Source: Schlegelella_A sp036263655 (GTDB taxonomy: Bacteria > Pseudomonadota > Gammaproteobacteria > Burkholderiales > Burkholderiaceae_C). From it: 64,000 nucleotides of DNA. Below are positions 1 to 7,667 of the stretch, in pieces (within the stretch, counting starts at the first letter, position 1; the number at the start of each line of letters is the position of its first letter). The translations under genes and the position numbers were made by a program. The stretch spans positions 31,500-95,499 of the forward strand of contig DATAGP010000005.1 in the NCBI GenBank assembly GCA_036263655.1, written 5' to 3'. Under the pieces are notes generated by a model. That model saw only the letters and a program-made list of their open reading frames with translations, did not search any database and was not told where the DNA came from.

Positions 1-302
1 TCGAGAACGAATCGGGCATCACGCTGCTGGCCGACATGCCGGGCGTCTCGAAGGAGCGCCTGAACATCCGCGTCGACGGCGAGAGCCTCACCATCGAAGG
101 ATCGGCCGAAGTGCAGGTGCCCGAGCAGATCGAGCTGCTGCACAGCGAGCTGCGCTCGCCGCTGTTCCGGCGCACGTTCACCCTGAGCCGCGAGCTCGAC
201 GTCGGCAAGATCGAGGCGAGCCTGCGCGACGGCGTGCTGAACATGCACATCCCGAAGGCCGAGGAAGCCAAGCCGCGCCGCATCGAAGTCAACGTTCGAT
301 GA
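1..302 (+). CDS. Hsp20/alpha-crystallin small heat-shock protein (5' truncated)
   Basis: This is the C-terminal part of a small heat-shock protein. The reading frame is open from base 3 to the TGA at 300-302, so the true start lies before the window. The visible part is most of an alpha-crystallin domain: a segment resembling LLADMPGVSKE, then the strand around LNIRVDGESLTIEG, and the late GVLNMHIPK stretch that in this family is usually A/G-VLxIxIPK. These ATP-independent holdases oligomerise and bind unfolding proteins in the cytoplasm. The remaining tail is short and basic and ends in INVR-like residues. A GC-rich hairpin follows the stop codon. Family assignment is secure. Which Hsp20 paralogue it is cannot be told. 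Confidence 0.9.
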   Translation, partial: ENESGITLLADMPGVSKERLNIRVDGESLTIEGSAEVQVPEQIELLHSELRSPLFRRTFTLSRELDVGKIEASLRDGVLNMHIPKAEEAKPRRIEVNVR

Positions 303-305
303 GCC

Positions 306-335
306 GAACGCCCCGCGCCTTCGCGCGCGGGGTTC
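306..335 (+). terminator. GC-rich hairpin after the Hsp20 gene
   Basis: Four bases past the Hsp20 stop there is an inverted repeat, CCCCGCGC (311-318) and GCGCGGGG (325-332), around a 6-nt loop, with a few more flanking pairs (GAA against TTC). It lies between the convergent Hsp20 and SRPBCC genes, which is where a terminator is expected. No T-run follows, so intrinsic termination is only a possibility. Confidence 0.4.
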
Positions 336-356
336 GTCCGGCGAGCCGGAGGTCGA

Positions 357-803
357 CTACCCCGGGATCTCCGGCTCCACGAGCGTGGCGAGCTGGGCGA
401 GCGACTCCTGCCAGCCGAGATAGCACATCTCGAGCGGGATGGCTTCGGGGATGCCGTCCTGCAGCACCGACAGCTCGGTCCCGCACAGCACCGGCTCGAG
501 GTTGACGGTCACCTGCATCACGCCGGGCAGATGGGGATCGTCGAAGGTGTCGGTGTAGCGGATCAGGCGGTGCGGCACCAGCTCCACGTAGTCGCCGCCG
601 AACGAGTGCGAGTGGCCCGTCGTGAAGTTCCGGAACGACATCCTGAAGGTGCCGCCGGCCACGGCTTCGAGGTGATGGACGGTGCACGTGAAGCCGTAGG
701 GCGGAAGCCACTTGGCCAGAGCATCGCCTTCGAGGAAGGCACGGTAGAGCTTCTCGGGTTGCGTCTTGAGGACGCGATGCAGGCGAACGCTGCGCGACGA
801 CAT
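357..803 (-). CDS. SRPBCC/AHSA1-domain protein
   Basis: A 148-residue protein of the START-like SRPBCC superfamily, activator-of-Hsp90 (AHSA1) branch. Motifs seen: an N-terminal strand with RVLKTQPEKLYRAF, then AKWLPPYGF (the W-PP turn typical of the family), a central GGTFRMSF strand and a C-terminal helix with GWQESLAQLATLVE. Members bind hydrophobic ligands in a deep cavity; the substrate here is unknown. I start at the internal Met (803) because AGGAG sits at normal spacing upstream. The frame is open further up to 896, but that extension is Arg-rich and has no such signal. It is convergent with the Hsp20 gene. Confidence 0.88.
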   Translation of the reverse strand: MSSRSVRLHRVLKTQPEKLYRAFLEGDALAKWLPPYGFTCTVHHLEAVAGGTFRMSFRNFTTGHSHSFGGDYVELVPHRLIRYTDTFDDPHLPGVMQVTVNLEPVLCGTELSVLQDGIPEAIPLEMCYLGWQESLAQLATLVEPEIPG

Positions 804-994
804 GGTGATCTCCTTTTCGGTGGGGTGACAAGGCGCCGGGAAGCATTCCCGCTCTCTCCTTCTGGTCGATCGCGGGCCGCGCGTTTCGACAGTCATCGGT
901 TAGGGGAAGACCCGGACCGGCGGCCGTGCCGACCCTCGGCATGCGGTCGGCGCCGCAGCGGTTCAGAATCCGCTCACACGATGACGGGGGTCGT

Positions 995-1099
995 ATGAGC
1001 GATCAGAACCTCAGCTACCTGGACCTGCTCGTCCTGCGGGCGCTGCTGATCTGGCCCCTGATCGCCTGGGCAGCGCTGTTCTGCATTCTCCTGAGATGA
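995..1099 (+). CDS. Possible 34-residue single-span membrane protein
   Basis: A short frame beginning ATG AGC GAT CAG and ending at TGA 1097-1099 gives 34 residues. After a polar N-terminus (MSDQNLSY) nearly the whole remainder is hydrophobic (LDLLVLRALLIWPLIAW and on), enough for one membrane span. A still shorter upstream frame (ATG at 981) ends in TGA that overlaps this start. There is no convincing ribosome-binding site. It sits in the 190-nt gap before the acyl-CoA dehydrogenase terminus. It could be a real small membrane protein or chance. I do not recognise a family. Confidence 0.3.
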   Translation: MSDQNLSYLDLLVLRALLIWPLIAWAALFCILLR

Positions 1100-1118
1100 C
1101 GTCGGCCGGCGGCGCCCG

Positions 1119-3410
1119 TCACCCGGAGCGCGGCAGGCCGAGCCCGCGCTGGGCGATGAGGCTGCGCTGGATCTCGTTGGTGCCGATGCTGATGACCCAC
1201 ATCAGCGAGTGACGCAGGCCCTGCTCGTAGCGGCCGTTGCGCAGCGCCCCCGGCGCCCCCTGGGACAGCGCCGCGCGGGGGCCGAGAAGGTCGAGCGCTG
1301 CCTCGCCGAAGCGTTCCATCAGCTCACCCGAGAACACCTTGCTGATCGCGCCGAGCTCGGGCGGCGTCGTCCCGCCGGTCGCCAGCTCGGCACAGTGGAT
1401 CATGAGGCGGCGCCCGACCTCGATCTCGGCGGCAAGCGTCGCGATGCGGTCGCGCACCACCGCATCGTCGCGCAGCGCCCCTGACGGCGAAGACGACTCG
1501 CGCACGTCGCGGCAGAGCAGGTCGAACGCGTGCGCTACCTTCAGCACGATGCCGCCGCCGACCAGGCCGCGCTCGTTGGCAAGCGCGTCGGTGAGCACCT
1601 TCCAGCCGCCGTTCAGCGGGCCGACCAGTGCGTCGGCGGGGACGCGGACGTCGTCGTAGAAGATGTTGGCGAAGCTGCCGTCGTACATCGTCGTCGCCGG
1701 GGTGACCGAGATGCCGGGCGTGTCCATCGGCACGATGAACATGCTGATGCCGGCGTGCGCCGGCCTGGCGTCGCGGTCCGTGCGCGCCGCGAGGAACATG
1801 TACTTGCCCCAGTACGTCGTGGTCCAGATCTTCTGCCCGTTGATGACCCAGTGATCGCCGGCATCGTCGCGGACGCGCACGGCGCTCGTCCGCAGGGACG
1901 CCAGATCCGACCCGGCGTCGGGCTCGCTGTAGCCCATGCCGTGCATCGCCTCGCCGCGCAGGATCTCGGGGAGCCAACGCGCCTGCTGCGCGGGCGTGCC
2001 GAACATCATCAGCGCGTTGGCCTGCACGGCCGCGCCGATCCGCGGCGCCTCGGCGCGCTCCATCACCTCCATGAAGGCGAGCTGCTCGAGGGGCGTGCGC
2101 GCCTGGCCGCCGAACTCGCGCGGCCAGCCGAGGCCCAGCCAGCCGGTGGCGCCGAGGTCGCGCGCGAACGAGGCGTCGAACTCGCGGTGATGGAATTCCC
2201 GCGCGTCGAACGCCGCCTTGCGCTCGCCTGCCCAGTGCTCGGCGAGCCACGCCCGCACCTCGCTGCGGAAGGCGTTGCCGTCGGGGCCGAGGTCGTACTC
2301 CGGCAGCGTCGCCTCGGGGTCGTCGAGCAGCTGCGCCGCCAGCTCGCGGCGCGCCGCAGCCGCCCCGCCGAAGGCGATCGCGTCGAGGTGCGCGCGACGG
2401 AAGTGACGCGGCGCCTCGTGCTCCTCGGCGTAGCCGATGGCACCGAACGCGTGCTGCGTCTCGAGTGACACCTGGCGCAGCGCCGGCGCGGCGAAGGCGA
2501 CCGCGGCCGCCGCGAAGTAGCGCCAGGAAGGCGCGCCGAGGTCGAACGACTCGGCGGCGTGCTCGAGCGTGACGCGTACGCCTTCGAGCGCGATGAGGCT
2601 GTTCGCGAGCTTGTGCTGGATCGCCTGGAAGCGGCCGATCGGCTGGCCGAACTGGCGCCGCTCCTTGGCGTAGTCGACCGCCATCTCGAAGGCGCGCCGC
2701 GCGGCGCCGTGGCCGCGGGCGAGCACGGCGACACGGGCGACGCGCAGCAGGTCGGCGATCGCCTCGTCGCCGATCGGCACGAATGCCGCCGGGGCTTCCG
2801 TCAGCGTGACCTCGGCGAGGCCCTCGGCGCCGAGGGCGCGAGTCGGCGTCACGCGGGCCGCCTCGCCGGCGAGCTCGACGATGGCCAAGCCGCTCCGGTC
2901 GCGAGTCGTCGCGACGACCAGATGCGTCGCTGCCACGGCTGCATCGACGAAGCGGACGGTGCCGCTGACGCGCTCGCCGTGCCAGGCGATCGCGGCGGCA
3001 TGGGCGCCGGAGTCGTGCGCCGCGAAGCTCCAGCAGACGCGCGCCGCGCCGGAATGGAGACGGTCGACGAGCGCTGCCGCCGAACCGGGCGCGTCTCGGC
3101 CTGCGGCGAACGCCAGGTTGGCGAGGAGCGCGCCGAGAAACGGCGCAGGGCACGCCGCGCGGCCGAGCGCCTCCATGACGATCGCCGCTTCGCGCAGCCG
3201 GCCTTCGCTCGGCTCGCTGCCCAGCGCCGCGACGCCTTGCTCGACCAGCAGCGACCAGATCGCGGCCAGCGCGACAGGGTCGCGACCACGCGCGATGGCG
3301 TCCGCGCCAGGCCAGTGCGTCTCGAGGAAGCCGCGCATCGAATCGCGCAGCATCCCGTGCTCTTCCGCACCCGGCAGCGCGCCCGCGTCGACGCGGGACG
3401 GGTCGATCAT
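1119..3410 (-). CDS. Double-length (two-module) acyl-CoA dehydrogenase
   Basis: A 763-residue protein made of two acyl-CoA dehydrogenase modules in tandem. Residues 1 to about 370 form a FadE-like module, with RRQFGQPIGRFQAIQHKLA and QHAFGAIGYAEEHEA near its C-terminal helical domain. Residues about 375 to 763 form a second module, with GMGYSEPDAGSDLASLRT (acyl/FAD loop), WVINGQKIWTT and a terminal GTNEIQRSLIAQRGLGLPR. Single-module enzymes are about 380 residues. Such enzymes are FAD-dependent and introduce an alpha,beta double bond into acyl-CoA. The architecture recalls steroid-ring and side-chain dehydrogenases that work as heterotetramers of two unlike subunits, here on one chain. The start codon overlaps the stop of the CoA-transferase gene (ATGA), so the two are translationally coupled. 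Last gene of the operon that starts at 7586. Substrate unknown. Confidence 0.9.
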   Translation of the reverse strand: MIDPSRVDAGALPGAEEHGMLRDSMRGFLETHWPGADAIARGRDPVALAAIWSLLVEQGVAALGSEPSEGRLREAAIVMEALGRAACPAPFLGALLANLAFAAGRDAPGSAAALVDRLHSGAARVCWSFAAHDSGAHAAAIAWHGERVSGTVRFVDAAVAATHLVVATTRDRSGLAIVELAGEAARVTPTRALGAEGLAEVTLTEAPAAFVPIGDEAIADLLRVARVAVLARGHGAARRAFEMAVDYAKERRQFGQPIGRFQAIQHKLANSLIALEGVRVTLEHAAESFDLGAPSWRYFAAAAVAFAAPALRQVSLETQHAFGAIGYAEEHEAPRHFRRAHLDAIAFGGAAAARRELAAQLLDDPEATLPEYDLGPDGNAFRSEVRAWLAEHWAGERKAAFDAREFHHREFDASFARDLGATGWLGLGWPREFGGQARTPLEQLAFMEVMERAEAPRIGAAVQANALMMFGTPAQQARWLPEILRGEAMHGMGYSEPDAGSDLASLRTSAVRVRDDAGDHWVINGQKIWTTTYWGKYMFLAARTDRDARPAHAGISMFIVPMDTPGISVTPATTMYDGSFANIFYDDVRVPADALVGPLNGGWKVLTDALANERGLVGGGIVLKVAHAFDLLCRDVRESSSPSGALRDDAVVRDRIATLAAEIEVGRRLMIHCAELATGGTTPPELGAISKVFSGELMERFGEAALDLLGPRAALSQGAPGALRNGRYEQGLRHSLMWVISIGTNEIQRSLIAQRGLGLPRSG

Positions 3411-4618
3411 GCGTGCGCCTTGCCGAACGTGCCCCGGGCGCGCAACGCCGAGATCGCCGCCGGATCGAGGCCCAGCGTGTCGCGCAGCACCTCCTCGGTG
3501 TGCTCGCCGAGGGCGGCGACGAAGGGCTTTGCCGCAACGGGCGTTGCAGAGAGGCGGTACGGCAGGTTGGCGACCTTGTACGGCGCGTCGGCGTCGCCCA
3601 GTTCGACGAAGAGGCCGCGCTCCGCGCACTGCGGATCGGCCATGGCCTCGGCGACGCTGCGGTAGCGCGAGCAGGGAACGCCGGCACGCATGAAGATCTG
3701 TTCGCACTCGGCGCCGGTGCGGGTGGCCGTCCAGCGCTCGATCAGCGCCAGCAGGGCCGGCCAATTGGCCTCCTTGGTGGCCATCGTCGCGAAGCGCGGA
3801 TCGGTCTTGCCTTCCGGATAGCCGATCGTGTCGAACAGGACCTCCAGGTTCTTCTGCGTCACCGCCGCGACCATGACGTAGCCGTCGCTGGCACGGACCG
3901 GCTCGTAGACCTGACGCGGCCGCTCGGGCGGGAACTGCGCTGCCTGGATCTCGTAGATCAGCATGCCGAGGACGGAATCCATCAGCGAAACGTCGATGTG
4001 CTGGCCCTTGTCGCTCTTCTCGCGCTCGTAGAGGGCGAGCTGGATCGCGCCGAACGCGTACGACGCACCCATCACGTCGGCGATGAAGATGCCGTTGTTG
4101 GCCGGCCGGTCGCTGCCGCGCTGGTAGAGGTTGTAGGCGACCTCGTAGCCCGAGGCGGCGTGGATCACGGGCGCGTAGGCCGGCGCGGAAGCCATCGGGC
4201 CGGTCTGGCCGAAGCCCGAGATCGAGGCGTAGACCAGGCGCGGATTCGATCGCGACACGCTCTCGTAGTCGAGGCCGAGGCGCTTCATCACGCCCGGGCG
4301 GAAGTTCTCGACCACGACGTCGGCGCGGGCGACCAGCTCGCGCGCGAGGCGCTTGCCGTCCTCCGTCTGCAGGTCGAGGACGAGGCTCTTCTTGCCGCAG
4401 TTCATCGACGCGTAGTAGGTGCTCATGCCGCCGCGCTGCGGTGGTCGCTGGCGCACGATGTCGCCGTCGGGCGGCTCGACCTTCAGCACCTCGGCGCCGG
4501 CGTCCGCGAGCATCCGCGTGCACATCGGGCCCGACATGACGATGGTGAAGTCGACGACGCGCAAGCCGGCGAGCGCATGGCGCCGGTCTCCGCTCGGCTG
4601 TGCCGCCGCGGCGCTCAT
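3407..4618 (-). CDS. CaiB/BaiF family III CoA-transferase
   Basis: A 403-residue family III CoA-transferase, which moves CoA between carboxylic acids without free intermediates. Seen: LAGLRVVDFTIVMSGPMC at the N-terminus, GAEVLKVEPP, NCGKKSLVLDL, VVVENFRPGVMKRLGLDY and GFGQTGP, all family hallmarks. The likely catalytic Asp is D181 in the IADVMG segment, which forms the acyl-anhydride/thioester intermediate in this family. The start at 4618 overlaps the hydratase stop (ATGA), and its own stop overlaps the dehydrogenase start. It probably activates the acid that the flanking dehydrogenases and hydratase then degrade. The acid cannot be named from sequence. Confidence 0.93.
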   Translation of the reverse strand: MSAAAAQPSGDRRHALAGLRVVDFTIVMSGPMCTRMLADAGAEVLKVEPPDGDIVRQRPPQRGGMSTYYASMNCGKKSLVLDLQTEDGKRLARELVARADVVVENFRPGVMKRLGLDYESVSRSNPRLVYASISGFGQTGPMASAPAYAPVIHAASGYEVAYNLYQRGSDRPANNGIFIADVMGASYAFGAIQLALYEREKSDKGQHIDVSLMDSVLGMLIYEIQAAQFPPERPRQVYEPVRASDGYVMVAAVTQKNLEVLFDTIGYPEGKTDPRFATMATKEANWPALLALIERWTATRTGAECEQIFMRAGVPCSRYRSVAEAMADPQCAERGLFVELGDADAPYKVANLPYRLSATPVAAKPFVAALGEHTEEVLRDTLGLDPAAISALRARGTFGKAHA

Positions 4619-5424
4619 CCCGTGAACACCGGCTTGCGGCGTTCCTTGAACGCCTTGGTCGCCTCCCGATGGTCGGCGGTCGCGAAGGTCACCTGCTCGA
4701 GCGCCATCGACGCTTCCATCAGGCGGTTGACGCGGTCCTTGACGATCTGGTTGATCGACAGCTTGGTCCAGCGGATCGCCCACGTCGGGCCGTGCGCCAG
4801 CTCGAGCGCGATCCTGCGCGCCTCGGCCAGCACCTCGCCCGCGGGCAGGCAGTGGTTGACGAGGCCGATGCGCTCCGCTTCGCGGCCCTTCAGCAGCGTG
4901 CCGCGCATCAGGAACTCCTTGGCCTTCGAGACGCCGACGAGCAGCGGCCAGATCACCGTGCCGCCGTCGCCGGCGACGAGGCCGACCTTGTTGACGTGGC
5001 TGTCGCCGATGCGCGCGTCCTCCGACATCACCGTGATGTCGCACAGCAGGGCGATGGTCGCGGCCAGGCCGATGCAGTCGCCGTTGATGGCGCAGACGAT
5101 CGGCTTGTCGAGCTCGAGGAGACGGTTGACGAGGCGCCGGCTGATCATCGGATCGTGGACTTCGCCTTCCTCGAGCACGTCGCCGCCGGGCCGCTCCGAC
5201 ATCGCCTTGACGTCGCCGCCGACGCTGAAGATCGGCCCGGCGCCGGTGACGAGGACGGCGCTCACCGCCATGTCGTCGGCGAGGTCGTCCCAGATGGTGC
5301 GCAGCTCGCGGATGAGGCGCTGGTTGATGGCGTTGCGCGCTTCCGGGCGGTTGATGGTCACGGTCGCGAGCTTGTCGGCGACGTCGATCCTGAGGTCCTG
5401 GTAGTGCTCGTAGCGGGATGGCAT
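4615..5424 (-). CDS. Enoyl-CoA hydratase/isomerase (crotonase) family protein
   Basis: A 269-residue crotonase-fold protein. The oxyanion-hole segments are visible (PEARNAIN near residue 28; GDVKAMSE and NGDCIGLAATIALLCD). The active-site loop reads IGDSHVNKVGLVAGDGGT, so Asp and His stand where canonical hydratases carry QPE, and GDGGT replaces GAGGT. This variant occurs in a recognisable subfamily, so hydration as the reaction is inferred, not shown. The gene lies 34 nt after the Bug receptor and overlaps the CoA-transferase by 4 nt. It would act on the unsaturated CoA ester made by one of the operon's dehydrogenases. Confidence 0.9.
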   Translation of the reverse strand: MPSRYEHYQDLRIDVADKLATVTINRPEARNAINQRLIRELRTIWDDLADDMAVSAVLVTGAGPIFSVGGDVKAMSERPGGDVLEEGEVHDPMISRRLVNRLLELDKPIVCAINGDCIGLAATIALLCDITVMSEDARIGDSHVNKVGLVAGDGGTVIWPLLVGVSKAKEFLMRGTLLKGREAERIGLVNHCLPAGEVLAEARRIALELAHGPTWAIRWTKLSINQIVKDRVNRLMEASMALEQVTFATADHREATKAFKERRKPVFTG

Positions 5425-5458
5425 GGCGGGGCCTTTGCAGAGGTTGAGGGAGGAGCGC

Positions 5459-6421
5459 TCAGTCGGCGCGGATGTTGTTGTCGCGGATCACCGGCGTCCA
5501 GCGGGCGATCTCTTCGGTCGTCATCTGGGCGAGCTTCTGCGGCGTCGCCGTCTTAGGGATGACGCCGAAGGTCGCGAACTTCTGCTGCACCTCGGCGATC
5601 TGCAGCGTCTTGCCGATGGCGTCGTTGAGCCTGGCGACGATGTCGGCAGGCATTCCGGCGGGGCCGACGATCGCGAACCAGCTCTCGGCCGAGTAGCCGG
5701 GGAAGACCGATCCGATCGTCGGCGTGCCGGGCGCCAGCGGCGAGGGCTCGGTGGATCCGACCCCCAGCAGCTTGAGCCGCTTGTTGGCGATGAACTCGTT
5801 CATCGCCGCCGACGGCGTCGTGATGAGCAGCTGTACCTCGCCGGCGATCACCGCGGTGGTGGTCGGCGCCTGGCCCTTGTACGGGATGTGCGTCATCTTC
5901 ACGCCCGCCTTGTTGGCGAAGAGCTCCGTCGACAGCTGGCCGAACGAGCCGATGCCCGCCGAGGCGTAGGCGACCGGGTTCTTCTTCGCGTACTCGACGA
6001 AGCCGCGCAGGTCGCTGACCGGCAGCGCCGCCGGAACGACCGCGACCATCGGCGCGCTCGAGACGAGCGCGATCGGCGTGAAGTCCCGGGCGGCATCGTA
6101 GTTGGCGTCCTTGGCGACGTACGGCGTCACCGCGAGGTTGCCGTTGTTGACGAAGAACAGCGTGTAGCCGTCGGGCTTGGAGCGGATCACCTCGCGCGCG
6201 GCGAGCACGCCCGAGGCGCCGGCCTTGTTCTCGATGATCACCGCCTGGCCGAGCAGCTTCTGCAGCGGCTCCTGCATGGTGCGCGCCATGTTGTCGGTCG
6301 ATCCGCCGGCCGCGTACGGCACGACGAGCCGGATCGGCTTGTCGGGAAAGGACTGGGCGAGAGCCGCGCCGGGGAGCGCCAGCGCCGCAGCGCCGAGCCA
6401 GGCCAGAAAAGTACGCTTCAT
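5459..6421 (-). CDS. Bug/TctC-type periplasmic solute receptor
   Basis: A 320-residue tripartite-tricarboxylate-type receptor. It has a Sec signal peptide (MKRTFLAWLGAAALALPGAALA, cleavage after ALA) followed by the diagnostic FPDKPIRLVVPYAAGGSTDN, then IIENKAGASGVLAAREV, a PDGYTL motif and HIPYKGQAP. Bug proteins bind organic acids in the periplasm and pass them to TctAB-type permeases or act in signalling. No permease gene is in the window. The position between two catabolic genes of one operon suggests it binds the acid, or a related compound, that the pathway degrades. Confidence 0.92.
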   Translation of the reverse strand: MKRTFLAWLGAAALALPGAALAQSFPDKPIRLVVPYAAGGSTDNMARTMQEPLQKLLGQAVIIENKAGASGVLAAREVIRSKPDGYTLFFVNNGNLAVTPYVAKDANYDAARDFTPIALVSSAPMVAVVPAALPVSDLRGFVEYAKKNPVAYASAGIGSFGQLSTELFANKAGVKMTHIPYKGQAPTTTAVIAGEVQLLITTPSAAMNEFIANKRLKLLGVGSTEPSPLAPGTPTIGSVFPGYSAESWFAIVGPAGMPADIVARLNDAIGKTLQIAEVQQKFATFGVIPKTATPQKLAQMTTEEIARWTPVIRDNNIRAD

Positions 6422-6443
6422 CGATGTCTCCTGTCGGTGGGGT

Positions 6444-7586
6444 TCAAAGCTTCAGCAGGTGGCGCGCGATCACCACCCGCTGGATCTGGTTCGTGCCCTC
6501 GAAGATCTGGGCCAGCTTGGCGTCGCGCATCATCCGTTCGACCGGATAGTCCTTGGTGTAGCCGTAGCCGCCGAAGATCTGCACGGCGTCGGTGGTCACC
6601 TTCATCGCCATGTCGCTGGCGACGCACTTGGCCATGCTGGCGAGCACGTTGAGGCGGTCCCAGTCGCCGGCGTCGCCGGCGCGCGCGCACTCGTAGACGA
6701 GCGCGCGCGACGCCTCGATGCCCATGGCCATGTCGGCGAGCATGAACTGCACGCCCTGGAAGTCGGCGATCGGCTGCTTGAACTGCTTGCGTTCCTTGGC
6801 GTAGGCCAGCGACGCGTCGAGCGCGCCCTGGGCCATGCCGACGCACTGCGCGCCGATCGTCGGCCGGTTCAGGTCGAGGGCGCGGAGCGAGGCACGGAAG
6901 CCCTTGCCCTCCTCGCCGACCATGTTCTCCACGGGAACGCGGACGTTGTCGAGGAAGATCGGCGTGTTGGGCGCGCCGCGCCAGCCCATCTTCCGCTCGT
7001 GGCGCCCGAAGGTGATGCCCTTCATCGTCTTCGGCTCGAGCACGAAGGAGCTGATGCCGGAGCTGCCGCGCTCGCCCGAGGTGCGCGCCATGAGCACGAT
7101 GTACTCGGCATCGACGCCGTAGCTGCACCACTGCTTCCGGCCGTTGATGACGTAGCAGTCGCCGTCGCGCACGGCGCGCGTCTGCATCGCGCTGACGTCG
7201 GATCCGGCCTGCGGCTCGGAGATCGCGATCGCGGTGACGACACCGCCTTGCGCGATCCGCGGCAGGAATCGCCGGCGCTGCTCCTCGGTGCCGAAGTGGA
7301 TCAGCGGCATGATGAACATCGTGTTCAGGCCGGCGATCGAGCCGCACGCCGGCGACACGCGCGAGATCTCCTCGCGGGCGATGCACATCAGCGTCAGGTT
7401 TCCCTCGGGGCCGCCGTACTTCTCGGGCACCCAGAGCTGCATCAGCCCCATGTCGCCGTAGATGGGCAGCAGCTCGGTCGGGAAGCGATCGGACTCGTCG
7501 ATCTCGGCGGCGATGGGCGCGACATGGCGCTCGACCATCCTGCGGATCCCGTCGCGGAACGCGACTTGCTCTTCGGTGAAGTTCAC
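6444..7586 (-). CDS. Acyl-CoA dehydrogenase
   Basis: A 380-residue, normal-length acyl-CoA dehydrogenase. Visible motifs: VTAIAISEPQAGSDVSAMQT (FAD/acyl loop), YVINGRKQWCS, RKQFKQPIADFQGVQFMLADM, and the C-terminal GYGYTKDYPVERMMRDAK followed by IFEGTNQIQR, whose Glu is the family's catalytic base. I choose the GTG at 7586 because it gives the usual N-terminus (VNFTEEQVAFRDGIRRM). An in-frame ATG at 7652 would add 22 Cys/Thr-rich residues and overlap the operator. First gene of the five-gene operon and divergent from the FadR-type regulator. Oxidises an acyl-CoA, probably short or branched; exact substrate unknown. Confidence 0.92.
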   Translation of the reverse strand: MNFTEEQVAFRDGIRRMVERHVAPIAAEIDESDRFPTELLPIYGDMGLMQLWVPEKYGGPEGNLTLMCIAREEISRVSPACGSIAGLNTMFIMPLIHFGTEEQRRRFLPRIAQGGVVTAIAISEPQAGSDVSAMQTRAVRDGDCYVINGRKQWCSYGVDAEYIVLMARTSGERGSSGISSFVLEPKTMKGITFGRHERKMGWRGAPNTPIFLDNVRVPVENMVGEEGKGFRASLRALDLNRPTIGAQCVGMAQGALDASLAYAKERKQFKQPIADFQGVQFMLADMAMGIEASRALVYECARAGDAGDWDRLNVLASMAKCVASDMAMKVTTDAVQIFGGYGYTKDYPVERMMRDAKLAQIFEGTNQIQRVVIARHLLKL

Positions 7587-7625
7587 AGGCGGCCCTGAAG
7601 TGGAGGTACAGTCCTCGCAATGGCA

Positions 7626-7654
7626 CCGACATCTATTGGTGCTACCATTCATTA
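7626..7654 (+). promoter_or_regulatory. Promoter with embedded GntR/FadR-type operator
   Basis: Between the divergent dehydrogenase and regulator lies TTGGTGCTACCA, giving a perfect dyad TGGT-GCT-ACCA at 7637-7647. This fits the TGGTnnnACCA pattern used by FadR-subfamily GntR repressors. On the plus strand it lies in the 17-nt spacer between a -35-like CCGACA (7626-7631) and a -10-like CATTAT (7649-7654). A bound dimer would therefore block the regulator's own promoter and, being about 50 nt from the dehydrogenase start, probably the operon as well. A further GCACC/GGTGC inverted pair (7623-7627, 7638-7642) overlaps it. Confidence 0.6.
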
Positions 7655-7667
7655 TGGGTGCCGTTCA

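Noticed and set aside
1119..4523. Extension of the double acyl-CoA dehydrogenase upstream to 4523
   Set aside because: The added part is an out-of-frame reading of the CoA-transferase gene; the ATG at 3410 overlaps that gene's stop and gives the expected N-terminus.
3413..5404. 663-residue plus-strand frame opposite the CoA-transferase and hydratase
   Set aside because: Antisense shadow without recognisable motifs.
6444..7652. Start of the acyl-CoA dehydrogenase at ATG 7652
   Set aside because: It would add a Cys/Thr-rich segment unlike the family and cover the operator and promoter; GTG 7586 gives the normal start.
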